Positions 1 to 5,356 of a DNA stretch of 5,894 nucleotides are shown one piece after another. The notes below the pieces were generated by a model that worked only from the letters and a program-made list of their open reading frames with translations, made no database searches and was not told the origin of the DNA. Each line of letters opens with the position of its first letter. The first letter of the stretch is position 1. Source of the stretch: Candidatus Bathyarchaeota archaeon (GTDB lineage: Archaea > Thermoproteota > Bathyarchaeia > Bathyarchaeales > Bathyarchaeaceae); NCBI GenBank assembly GCA_026014605.1, contig JAOZIC010000016.1, positions 1 through 5,894 on the forward strand, read 5' to 3'. The position numbers and the translations under genes are program-made.

Positions 1-940
1 CCTGAATCAACTTAAACGAGTTCAAGCACGTATCAGCAAACAACGTAACCACGGTAGAGCCCCTGTTTTGTTTTGCGATTTGTTTTGCAGCAAAATAGTT
101 CAAACCCGATGAAGTTCCAACAAAGTAGCCTTTACGCCACAGTTCTGTTGTAGCCTCAAAAGCGTCTTTATCACATACATCTATCCATTGGTCGATTGCG
201 TCCCTGTTTTTGCGAACTATTGCGGGTTCTAATGATTCGCTGTAGTTTCTTAAACCCTGAATATGATGCCCTTTCTGCGGCTGAACCGCAACGCTTTGTA
301 TGTCGGGGTTTTCTGCTTTCAGGTAACGGGAAATACCAACCAAAGTGCCACCAGTGCCAACGCCCAAAACTATGTGGGAGACCCGTTTTTCGGTTTGGTG
401 CCAGATTTCTGGTCCTGTTCCTTCGAGGTGTGCTTTGTAGTTGTTTTCGTTGCTGTATTGGTCTAACCAAATCTTGTTTGGGTCATCCAAGTACATGTCC
501 TTAACCTTGGCGATTGCGCCGTCACGTTCGTTGCGTAGTGGGCAGTAGCCGTCAGGCGTTTTTTCTACGCTTGTGCCAGTTTCTTGGATACGTTTGAATG
601 TTTTTTCGCCAACAACGCTTGGTATCACTATCAAAGTTTTAAGACCCAAAAACTTGCCCGCACGACCATAAGCGATGCCCAAGTTGCCTGAAGAGGCTTC
701 AACAAAAGTGGCGTTTTCCGAGTTTACCAGTCCACGTTTGATTGCGTCTTCGAGCATGTATACTGCGGGTCGGTCTTTGACGGAGTGGCTCAGCGGGTTG
801 TAGTATTCTAGTTTTGCGTAGATTGAGCTGCCGTTGACTGTGTCTATGTGTACCAGTGGTGTTTTTCCGATTTTTTGTTTTAAAAGACGAATTTTTTCTA
901 AATAAATCTTAGAAGATGTGTCCTCTGAAACCAAGGACAT
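1..940 (-). CDS. PLP-dependent cysteine synthase-family enzyme (partial, C-terminus off the left edge)
   Basis: Beta-replacement enzyme of the O-acetylserine/O-phosphoserine sulfhydrylase and cystathionine beta-synthase family; expected to be cytosolic and to make cysteine or a related amino acid from an activated serine. Read from ATG at 940 it gives 313 residues with no stop before the edge. Visible marks: IGKTPLV at 24-30; PLP lysine K55 in SHSVKDR; the substrate/PLP loop EASSGNLG at 81-88; DQYSNENN around 160-167, matching the family's QFSNPAN segment; TGPEIW at 175-180; the phosphate-binding GVGTGGT at 193-199; and VGTSSG at 274-279, whose serine contacts the PLP ring nitrogen in this fold. 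The family is usually about 300-330 residues, so little is missing. Odd points are His before the SVKDR motif, Leu in place of the usual Thr in SGNTG, and ADT where PDSG is common. An in-frame GTG at 967 would add nine residues and has a GAGGGA 12 nt upstream; ATG is preferred because the N-terminus is already of normal length. The donor substrate (acetylserine, phosphoserine or other) cannot be assigned. Confidence 0.9.
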   Translation of the reverse strand, partial: MSLVSEDTSSKIYLEKIRLLKQKIGKTPLVHIDTVNGSSIYAKLEYYNPLSHSVKDRPAVYMLEDAIKRGLVNSENATFVEASSGNLGIAYGRAGKFLGLKTLIVIPSVVGEKTFKRIQETGTSVEKTPDGYCPLRNERDGAIAKVKDMYLDDPNKIWLDQYSNENNYKAHLEGTGPEIWHQTEKRVSHIVLGVGTGGTLVGISRYLKAENPDIQSVAVQPQKGHHIQGLRNYSESLEPAIVRKNRDAIDQWIDVCDKDAFEATTELWRKGYFVGTSSGLNYFAAKQIAKQNRGSTVVTLFADTCLNSFKLIQ

Positions 941-994
941 AATTTGAGGTTGAACAAAAACGTTCACCAGCCATCCAAATCCCTCATTACACCG

Positions 995-1006
995 TTATAG
1001 GTTAAA
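995..1006 (-). promoter_or_regulatory. Candidate TATA element for the cysteine synthase-like gene
   Basis: On the minus strand this reads TTTAACCTATAA. It lies about 30 nt before the alternative GTG (967) and about 60 nt before the ATG (940) of the divergent PLP enzyme. Archaeal transcription usually starts about 25 nt downstream of the TATA centre, so a start near 970-975 would leave a very short or roughly 35-nt leader. The match to the archaeal consensus is only moderate. Confidence 0.3.
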
Positions 1007-1109
1007 CGCAAAATGAAACCAGTAGATATAAGGATTACGATTTTGGGTTCTGTAAAGTCTTCGGTTGTTTAGTCGTCTTGGAAAGACCGTGAAAAAACGG
1101 TTGATAGAA

Positions 1110-1122
1110 TCTAATAATTAGA
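1110..1122. repeat. 13-bp perfect palindrome upstream of the nuclease-like gene
   Basis: TCTAAT-A-ATTAGA is a perfect inverted repeat about 45 nt upstream of the TATA box of the gene at 1205. A second, purely A/T palindrome (ATTTAATTAAAT, 1138-1149) sits just before that TATA box. Either could be a dimeric-regulator site, but A/T-rich palindromes arise easily by chance. Confidence 0.3.
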
Positions 1123-1158
1123 CTTGTTTTGTGAGTTATTTAATTAAATTGAAGATAA

Positions 1159-1167
1159 TTTTATATT
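1159..1167 (+). promoter_or_regulatory. Archaeal TATA box of the nuclease-like gene
   Basis: TTTTATATT, preceded by a purine-rich stretch (GAAGATAA) in the position expected for a TFB recognition element. Its centre is about 42 nt before the ATG at 1205, which predicts a transcript start near 1188 and a leader of about 17 nt that would just include the SD at 1189-1194. Confidence 0.55.
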
Positions 1168-1188
1168 CTGATTCAATAAAAAGAGAAT

Positions 1189-1194
1189 AGGGGA
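1189..1194 (+). promoter_or_regulatory. Shine-Dalgarno sequence supporting the ATG at 1205
   Basis: AGGGGA lies 10 nt before the ATG. It is the only purine-rich element near this start and supports 1205 as the true start. Confidence 0.5.
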
Positions 1195-1204
1195 ACTAAA
1201 ATTT

Positions 1205-1573
1205 ATGTCAACAGGAGAAAGCGAAGAACATAAGGCAATGGTTAGGGCACTAATGAATTATCTAAATGGAAAAGGTTTTCAAACTGTTGGTGTTGCACTA
1301 GATGGTTATCCTCAATGTAAACCTATGGATGAACGAGTGGCAGATTTCATTGGAAAGAATAATCAAAATGAATGGTGTATCGGTGAAGCAAAAACCAGTG
1401 AGGATTTGATTAATGACCGAGAAAGAACTGATGCTCAATTTAGAGCCTTTGCATCTCGCCAAGCTACATTTTATATTTTAGTTCCAAAGGCAAGTATTGA
1501 GCAACTGAATCAAATTTTGAAGGAACTAGGACTATTAGGACAAGCAAACATAGAAACTCTCAACTATTGTTAA
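1205..1573 (+). CDS. Small stand-alone PD-(D/E)xK nuclease-like protein
   Basis: A 122-residue soluble protein that I cannot assign to a named family. The pattern of residues fits the restriction-endonuclease-like (PD-(D/E)xK) fold: an N-terminal helix with E7/E8 and H9, a beta segment ending in D47 (RVADFIG, 44-50), then a strand with the E-x-K signature E61-A-K63 (IGEAKT, 59-64), followed by a helix with Q78 (DAQFRAFASRQ, 76-86) and a hydrophobic strand ending in Pro (FYILVPK, 89-95). Spacing and length resemble archaeal Holliday-junction resolvase-type nucleases, but no specific relationship is shown. No membrane segment or second domain is present. It is monocistronic, with its own TATA box and SD. 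Its codons are visibly richer in A/T than those of the flanking his and cysteine synthase-like genes, which may reflect transfer. No methylase, helicase or other partner is visible beside it. The ORF itself is very likely real; the nuclease assignment is an inference from motifs. Confidence 0.8.
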   Translation: MSTGESEEHKAMVRALMNYLNGKGFQTVGVALDGYPQCKPMDERVADFIGKNNQNEWCIGEAKTSEDLINDRERTDAQFRAFASRQATFYILVPKASIEQLNQILKELGLLGQANIETLNYC

Positions 1574-1630
1574 CTGCATGTAACTAAATTAGGAAAATAA
1601 TAAGCAAATTATTTACTTGCATTTTGAAGT

Positions 1631-1662
1631 AGTGTTTTCCACTTATTTTTCAGTCTATTTTT
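1631..1662 (+). terminator. Oligo-T termination region after the nuclease-like gene
   Basis: About 60-90 nt after the stop at 1573, the plus strand has a weak 4-bp hairpin (AGTG-TTTTC-CACT, 1631-1643) followed by two T5 runs (1646-1650 and 1658-1662). Archaeal RNA polymerase terminates at oligo-T runs, so this is a plausible 3' end for the transcript. Confidence 0.4.
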
Positions 1663-1697
1663 ATTCTACATGCGTGGGATGGTGTTTTTCTATCTCC

Positions 1698-1850
1698 TTA
1701 AAGCCTGTCCATTAATCCACTCATAGACGCCACTACTACTATGATTACGATAAGTAGTGCAAACTCTGGACCCATCAAATACGTAAATAGAGCAAAAAGA
1801 AGCATCACAAAAATTGAAAATTTAACAAGTGAACGGATTGCATCATTCAC
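1698..1850 (-). CDS. 50-residue two-helix membrane protein (small ORF, GTG start)
   Basis: An unrecognised small protein read from GTG at 1850 to TAA at 1698. After a short polar N-terminus (MNDAIRS, carrying one Arg) there are two hydrophobic stretches, about residues 8-26 (rich in F, L, V and M) and 30-47 (including LLIVIIVVVA). They are separated by a tight G27-P28-E29 turn, and the chain ends in D48-R49-L50. This is the pattern of a helical hairpin in the membrane; the length of the turn puts both ends on the same side, probably the cytoplasm given R6 and K10. The next in-frame codon that ends the reading frame upstream is TGA at 1857-1859, so GTG 1850 is the only sensible start before an internal ATG at codon 16. 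A GTGA SD lies 6 nt before it. It stands alone between the his operon end and the plus-strand nuclease-like gene, both convergent or independent. Function is unknown; the hydrophobic patterning makes chance unlikely but not excluded. Confidence 0.65.
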   Translation of the reverse strand: MNDAIRSLVKFSIFVMLLFALFTYLMGPEFALLIVIIVVVASMSGLMDRL

Positions 1851-1856
1851 AGTTAC

Positions 1857-1860
1857 TCAC
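1857..1860 (-). promoter_or_regulatory. SD supporting the GTG start of the small membrane protein
   Basis: On the minus strand GTGA sits 6 nt before the GTG at 1850, a good match to the GGTGA core that pairs with the archaeal 16S 3' end. It overlaps the in-frame upstream stop TGA. Confidence 0.45.
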
Positions 1861-1870
1861 TGAATCTTAC

Positions 1871-1878
1871 AATGTAAA
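1871..1878 (-). promoter_or_regulatory. Possible TATA element for the small membrane protein
   Basis: TTTACATT on the minus strand is centred about 24 nt before the GTG at 1850, a distance that would give a leaderless or nearly leaderless transcript. It overlaps an 11-nt palindrome (TTACA-A-TGTAA, 1867-1877). The match to the archaeal box is weak, and a leaderless start would make the SD at 1857-1860 redundant. Confidence 0.25.
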
Positions 1879-1923
1879 TGCAGTATTTGGGTTTTAGGGC
1901 ACAAGAAAGAAATGGAAAGCTGG

Positions 1924-1948
1924 AAAAAAGAAAAAATGGAACGAAAAA
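1924..1948 (-). terminator. Oligo-T terminator of the his operon
   Basis: Immediately after the hisIE stop codon (1949-1951) the minus strand has three T runs: T5 at 1944-1948, T6 at 1931-1936 and T6 at 1924-1929, with little hairpin potential. Serial oligo-T tracts are the usual archaeal termination signal, so the his transcript most likely ends here, before the small membrane-protein gene at 1850. Confidence 0.6.
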
Positions 1949-2632
1949 TTAGGAGTTTTGTGTTTTCTTTTTGTGTCTTTGGTGTAGTTCTTCAAAGATG
2001 CTGTTGAGGTCGTACCCTTTTTGTGCCATGGATACTAGCATGTGAAAGATTAGGTCTGCTGCTTCGAGGGTTGCTTCTTGTTGGTTGTCTGATTTCATGG
2101 CGAGAATGAATTCTACGGCTTCTTCGCCTACTTTTTGCAGTACCCTGTCTTCGCCTTTGGCAGTTAAACGGGAAACATAGGATTCCTCGCTTGGGTTACG
2201 AATACGCTCGTGAATAACCTCAAAGAGACGTTCCAACATTTTGGCGTCTGCTTCCTGCTTCACCTCGGGGTTTATGGGTTTATAGAAGCAGGTGTCTTCT
2301 CCTGTGTGGCAAACTGCGCCGATTTGTTGGACTTTGAACAGTATTGCGTCGTTGTCGCAGTCCAAAATGGCGTTTTCTACGATGGAGTAGTGTTTGGATT
2401 CTTCGCCTTTCATCCAGATTCTGCCTTTGGTTCGGCTCCAATAGTGCATCTTACCAGTTGACAGCGTCAAAGCTAGGGCTTCTTTGTTCATGTAAGCCTG
2501 CATCAACACACGGTTGTCTGAGGCGTCCTGAACTATTGCGGGAACAAGCCCGTCACCCTTTTCGAAGTTGATTTTTTGTATGAAATCTTCAATCTCTTTT
2601 TTGTTCAGTTTCAAGACCAAACCTTTTTTCAC
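1949..2632 (-). CDS. hisIE: Bifunctional phosphoribosyl-AMP cyclohydrolase / phosphoribosyl-ATP pyrophosphatase
   Basis: Catalyses steps 2 and 3 of histidine synthesis: the HisE part hydrolyses PR-ATP to PR-AMP and the HisI part opens the adenine ring to give ProFAR. HisI is about residues 27-118: VLMQAYMN (42-49), HYWSR (63-67), D91, D93 and D95 (Mg site, DCDND), and Cys92, Cys108 and Cys115 (zinc ligands, CHTGEDTC). HisE is about 131-220: helical, with VGEEAVE (168-174) and EAADLIFH (190-197), the metal-binding acidic residues of the all-alpha pyrophosphatase family. It is the last gene of the operon, 5 nt after hisF. The coordinates use the GTG at 2632, but a TTG at 2620 (codon 5) is better placed relative to the SD at 2629-2635 and loses only four non-conserved residues. 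HisI and HisE are separate proteins in many archaea, so the fusion is of note. Assignment is firm. Confidence 0.96.
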   Translation of the reverse strand: MKKGLVLKLNKKEIEDFIQKINFEKGDGLVPAIVQDASDNRVLMQAYMNKEALALTLSTGKMHYWSRTKGRIWMKGEESKHYSIVENAILDCDNDAILFKVQQIGAVCHTGEDTCFYKPINPEVKQEADAKMLERLFEVIHERIRNPSEESYVSRLTAKGEDRVLQKVGEEAVEFILAMKSDNQQEATLEAADLIFHMLVSMAQKGYDLNSIFEELHQRHKKKTQNS

Positions 2633-2635
2633 CTC
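2629..2635 (-). promoter_or_regulatory. SD that bears on the hisIE start
   Basis: On the minus strand GAGGTGA is a near-ideal archaeal SD. It physically overlaps the GTG at 2632, so it cannot serve that codon. It is 8 nt before the TTG at 2620, which argues that translation starts at 2620 rather than 2632. Confidence 0.5.
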
Positions 2636-2637
2636 AA

Positions 2638-3447
2638 CTAAACTAGACGCATGGGCACTCCTTTGTCTGCAAGGTACTTTTTAACATCTCCCACAGAATA
2701 CTGCGACCGATGAAAAATCGAAGCCGCCAAAGCAGCATCAGCATCACCAACAGTCAACACCTCGTAGATGTGCTCAAGGTTACCCGCACCGCCGCTGGCG
2801 ATAATCGGCAGATTAGTTATTTTGCTCATCGCACGGGTCAACTCCAAATCGTAACCACACTGAACACCGTCACAATCCATACTTGTTGGCAAAAGCTCGC
2901 CTGCACCTAACTCTTTAACCGTTTTCGCCCACTGTAGTGCATCTAATCCGGTGGGTTTTCTGCCCCCCATCAAATAGATTTCCCACCAACACTTGCCTTT
3001 CGGTGTGTCTACAACGGTTTTGTCGGGCAAATCCTCCGTTACGTAGACTCGTTTGGCGTCGATGGCAACTACGATGCATTGGCTGCCAAATATTGCGGCA
3101 GATTCTTCCACAAGTTTAGGGTTATTCACCGCCGCAGTGTTCACAGAAACTTTGTCTGCTCCGCTGGACAGGGCGTTTTGGATGTCAGTTATGTTCCGTA
3201 TACCGCCACCCACCGTGAAGGGAATGGAAATCATGTCCGCAGTTTTTTGCACCATCTCCAAGGTGGTATCACGCATCTCATGCGAAGCGGTGATGTCTAG
3301 GAACACGACTTCGTCGGCGCCTTGTTCTTCGTAGTCTGCGGCTAGTTCTGGTGGGTCGCCTTCAATTTTGAGGTTTACAAACTGCACGCCTTTAACGACT
3401 TTGCCGTTCATGACATCGAGGCATGGAACTATTCGTTTCGCTAACAT
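2638..3447 (-). CDS. hisF: Imidazole glycerol phosphate synthase, cyclase subunit
   Basis: The (beta-alpha)8-barrel cyclase half of step 5: uses ammonia delivered from HisH to turn PRFAR into imidazole glycerol phosphate and AICAR. Both catalytic aspartates are present: D11 (PCLDV) and D130 (AIDAKR). Phosphate-binding glycine loops are TVGGGIR (78-84), SVNTAA (101-106), IIASGGAG (215-222) and ALAASIFH (239-246). At 269 residues it is longer than the roughly 253-residue bacterial form; the extra length lies between strands 5 and 6 (about 134-160) and leads into WWEIY and GGRKPTG, as in archaeal and related HisF. The beta-6 loop reads LPTSMDCDGVQCGYD (186-200), where bacterial enzymes usually have LLTSxDRDGTxxGYD; the aspartate D193 is retained but the following Thr is Val (V195). 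The ATG overlaps the hisA stop by 7 nt. Assignment is firm. Confidence 0.97.
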   Translation of the reverse strand: MLAKRIVPCLDVMNGKVVKGVQFVNLKIEGDPPELAADYEEQGADEVVFLDITASHEMRDTTLEMVQKTADMISIPFTVGGGIRNITDIQNALSSGADKVSVNTAAVNNPKLVEESAAIFGSQCIVVAIDAKRVYVTEDLPDKTVVDTPKGKCWWEIYLMGGRKPTGLDALQWAKTVKELGAGELLPTSMDCDGVQCGYDLELTRAMSKITNLPIIASGGAGNLEHIYEVLTVGDADAALAASIFHRSQYSVGDVKKYLADKGVPMRLV

Positions 3448-4160
3448 CTTTTCACGGTCTCCAAAGCTTGTTTTACAGTAAACTTCTTTTCATAAATCGC
3501 AGTCCCAACAACCACACCCGCAGCACCAGTCTTGGTCAACGCAACCAAATCACTCAACTGGGCAACGCCACCAGACGCAATAACAGGAACATCCACGGTC
3601 TGCACCAACTGCTCTGTTTTGCCAAGTTGAGGACCCTGCAAAGTACCATCAACACTAATCGGAGTAAAAATCAGTGCACCAACACCCATCTTCTCAAACG
3701 ATTTAGCAACATCCACATAACTCAGCTCTGACTTGTTTTTCCAGCCGTGAACCGCAATTTTTCCGTCTTTTTCATCCAACGCCACCGCAACATGCTCAGA
3801 ACCATGTTTTTCTATGGCTTGCTGAACCAGCGAAGGATTCTGCACAGCAGCAGTTCCAAAAATAACACGGTAAGCACCAAGACCAAGCAAAAGGTCAGCC
3901 TTTTCCAAGCTGCGTATACCGCCACCAATCTCCACTTTTACGTTCACATTTTCTAAGATACGTTTAATCGCATCCAAGTTGTCACCAGAACCTAGTGCCG
4001 CATCCAAATCGATAACGTGGATAAGCATGGCGCCTTGTGTTTCCAAAGCCTTAGCCGCATCCAGTGGGTCTTCGTAGTAGACCTTGTTTTTGGTTGGGTC
4101 TCCACGGTAGAGACGCACACATTTTCCACCCAGTATGTCAACAGCAGGAATAACAATCAT
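3441..4160 (-). CDS. hisA: ProFAR isomerase, HisA
   Basis: Step 4: Amadori rearrangement of ProFAR to PRFAR, on a barrel homologous to HisF. 239 residues from ATG at 4160. Catalytic D8 (IPAVDIL) and D129 (VALDEKDGKIAVHGW) are both present, with the half-barrel phosphate sites EIGGGIRS (77-84), VIFGTAA (99-105), VIASGGV (193-199) and VVVGTAIYE (216-224), and TPISVDGTLQGP (166-177). A TTG directly upstream (4163) could add one Met, but ATG is preferred: GAGGT in the 3' end of hisH lies 8 nt before it. There are 6 nt between the hisH stop and this ATG, and the end overlaps hisF. PriA-type dual function (HisA/TrpF) cannot be excluded from sequence, but nothing suggests it. Confidence 0.96.
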   Translation of the reverse strand: MIVIPAVDILGGKCVRLYRGDPTKNKVYYEDPLDAAKALETQGAMLIHVIDLDAALGSGDNLDAIKRILENVNVKVEIGGGIRSLEKADLLLGLGAYRVIFGTAAVQNPSLVQQAIEKHGSEHVAVALDEKDGKIAVHGWKNKSELSYVDVAKSFEKMGVGALIFTPISVDGTLQGPQLGKTEQLVQTVDVPVIASGGVAQLSDLVALTKTGAAGVVVGTAIYEKKFTVKQALETVKRC

Positions 4161-4166
4161 CAAAGT

Positions 4167-4781
4167 TTACCTCTTCACGATTTGGATGAAATTTCGTAAC
4201 ATGGTCAACCCTGTTTTGCTGCTTTTTTCTGGGTGAAACTGTGTTGCAAACAGGTTCTTTTGGGCAACCATGGAAGCAAACTTGACGCCGTAGTCTGTGG
4301 TTGTAACAACAACGTTTGGGTCAGCAGGCTGCGGATAGAAAGAGTGTACAAAGTACACGTATGAGTGGTCTTTAACGCCGTCAAGCAGCGGGTGAGACTT
4401 AGCAAAATCGATGGTGTTCCAGCCCATTTGTGGTGTTTTCATGGTGTTGGGCAGTTTGACTACTTCGCCTGAAATAAAATCCAGCCCATCGGTTGAGCCG
4501 CCTTCGCTGCTTTTGGTGAACAGTAACTGAAGTCCCAGACAGATGCCGAAAATGGGTTTTCCGTTGTTTAGTGCCTGGGCTACTACATCGGTTATGGGTA
4601 ACATGTTTTTGATTGCTGGAGCAAAAGCGCCAACACCGGGCAGGACGATGGCGTCTGATTCCAGTAACTGTTTAGGGTCGTGTGTAATTACGACGTTGGC
4701 TCCCGATTTTTCCAGCCCTTTACTGATACTTCGCAGGTTTCCCACGCCATAATTCACAACTGCAACGTTGGGTATTGTCAA
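4167..4781 (-). CDS. hisH: Imidazole glycerol phosphate synthase, glutamine amidotransferase subunit
   Basis: Class I (triad) glutaminase that hydrolyses glutamine and channels ammonia into HisF for step 5. 204 residues, the family's normal length. N-terminal VVNYGVGNLRS (8-18), oxyanion strand region LPGVGAF (47-53), nucleophile C81 in GICLGLQLLF, PQMGWN (117-122), and H184/E186 in ATQFHPEKS complete the Cys-His-Glu triad. The start codon is TTG at 4781, which overlaps the hisB stop (TTGA, 4 nt); AGGGGG lies 4 nt before it. No better in-frame start exists because the conserved NYGxGN motif begins only about nine residues in. It lies immediately upstream of hisA, with its partner HisF one gene further on. 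Confidence 0.96.
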   Translation of the reverse strand: MTIPNVAVVNYGVGNLRSISKGLEKSGANVVITHDPKQLLESDAIVLPGVGAFAPAIKNMLPITDVVAQALNNGKPIFGICLGLQLLFTKSSEGGSTDGLDFISGEVVKLPNTMKTPQMGWNTIDFAKSHPLLDGVKDHSYVYFVHSFYPQPADPNVVVTTTDYGVKFASMVAQKNLFATQFHPEKSSKTGLTMLRNFIQIVKR

Positions 4782-5356
4782 ATAACCCCCTTTGCGCTTG
4801 GCACTTGGTCGCCAATTCTTGGTTCAACAGTTAAGGCGCTACGTAACGCCAAGGCTAACGCTTTGAATGCTGCTTCTACTTTGTGGTGTTCGTTAGTTCC
4901 GTAAAGAACTGTTAAATGAATATTCGATTTAGAAGCCTGAGCCAAAGAATCAAAGAAGTGTTCTATGTCCTCTGTTTTGAGGTCCTCGATTTGCTGCTGC
5001 AACAGACGCAGGTTTCGTACAATGTATGGTCGTCCACCTAGGTCTACTGATGCCCGTGCCAATGATTCGTCCATTGGAACACATGCACAACCGAAACGTT
5101 TGATACCTTTTCCGGTATCCACTGCTTGTCGTAGGGCTTCGCCGATTACCAGAGCCACGTCTTCGGTGATGTGGTGTGTTAGGTCTCCGGATGCTTTGAC
5201 GTTTAGGTCGAATAAACCGTGTTTAGCTAAGGTTAACAGCATGTGGTCTAGGAACTTTATGCCAGTTTGTATCTGGGCGTTTCCTTTGCCGTCAACGTTT
5301 AGTTCCACGGTTATGTCTACTTCTTTTGTTTTTCTTTTCACACATACTTTTCTCAT
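4778..5356 (-). CDS. hisB: Imidazoleglycerol-phosphate dehydratase
   Basis: Step 6: Mn-dependent dehydration of imidazole glycerol phosphate to imidazole-acetol phosphate. 192 residues, the monofunctional length (no fused phosphatase domain). Metal and substrate motifs, two half-repeats: FLDHML (35-40), HHITEDVAL (61-69), MDESLA (95-100), HFFDSLA (133-139) and GTNEHHKVEAAFKALA (153-168). The His and Glu residues H38, H61, H62, E65, H133, H157, H158 and E161 expected to bind the Mn ions are all present. ATG at 5356 overlaps the HAD gene stop as ATGA, and AGGAGGA (5365-5371) provides a strong SD. The direct coupling to a phosphatase gene echoes the bifunctional HisB of enterobacteria, where phosphatase and dehydratase are fused. 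Confidence 0.97.
   Translation of the reverse strand: MRKVCVKRKTKEVDITVELNVDGKGNAQIQTGIKFLDHMLLTLAKHGLFDLNVKASGDLTHHITEDVALVIGEALRQAVDTGKGIKRFGCACVPMDESLARASVDLGGRPYIVRNLRLLQQQIEDLKTEDIEHFFDSLAQASKSNIHLTVLYGTNEHHKVEAAFKALALALRSALTVEPRIGDQVPSAKGVI

Noticed and set aside
171..504. Sizeable frames on both strands overlapping the left-edge gene
   Set aside because: They are alternative frames within the cysteine synthase-like gene; their translations are rich in Cys, Arg and Ser and show no domain signature.
1086..1101. Hairpin ACCGT-GAAAAA-ACGGT as a possible terminator or small RNA
   Set aside because: Only a 5-bp stem (one extra G-T pair), no adjacent T run on the plus strand, and no C/D-box or other RNA signature around it.
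1685..1697. GGAGATAG just after the stop of the small membrane protein, resembling an SD
   Set aside because: The only nearby ATG on that strand (1672) is followed at once by a TAG stop, so no gene follows it.
1670..1726. Short plus-strand ORF (18 residues, hydrophobic start) antisense to the end of the small membrane protein
   Set aside because: Too short to judge, no SD before its ATG, and it mirrors the C-terminal codons of the better-supported minus-strand gene.
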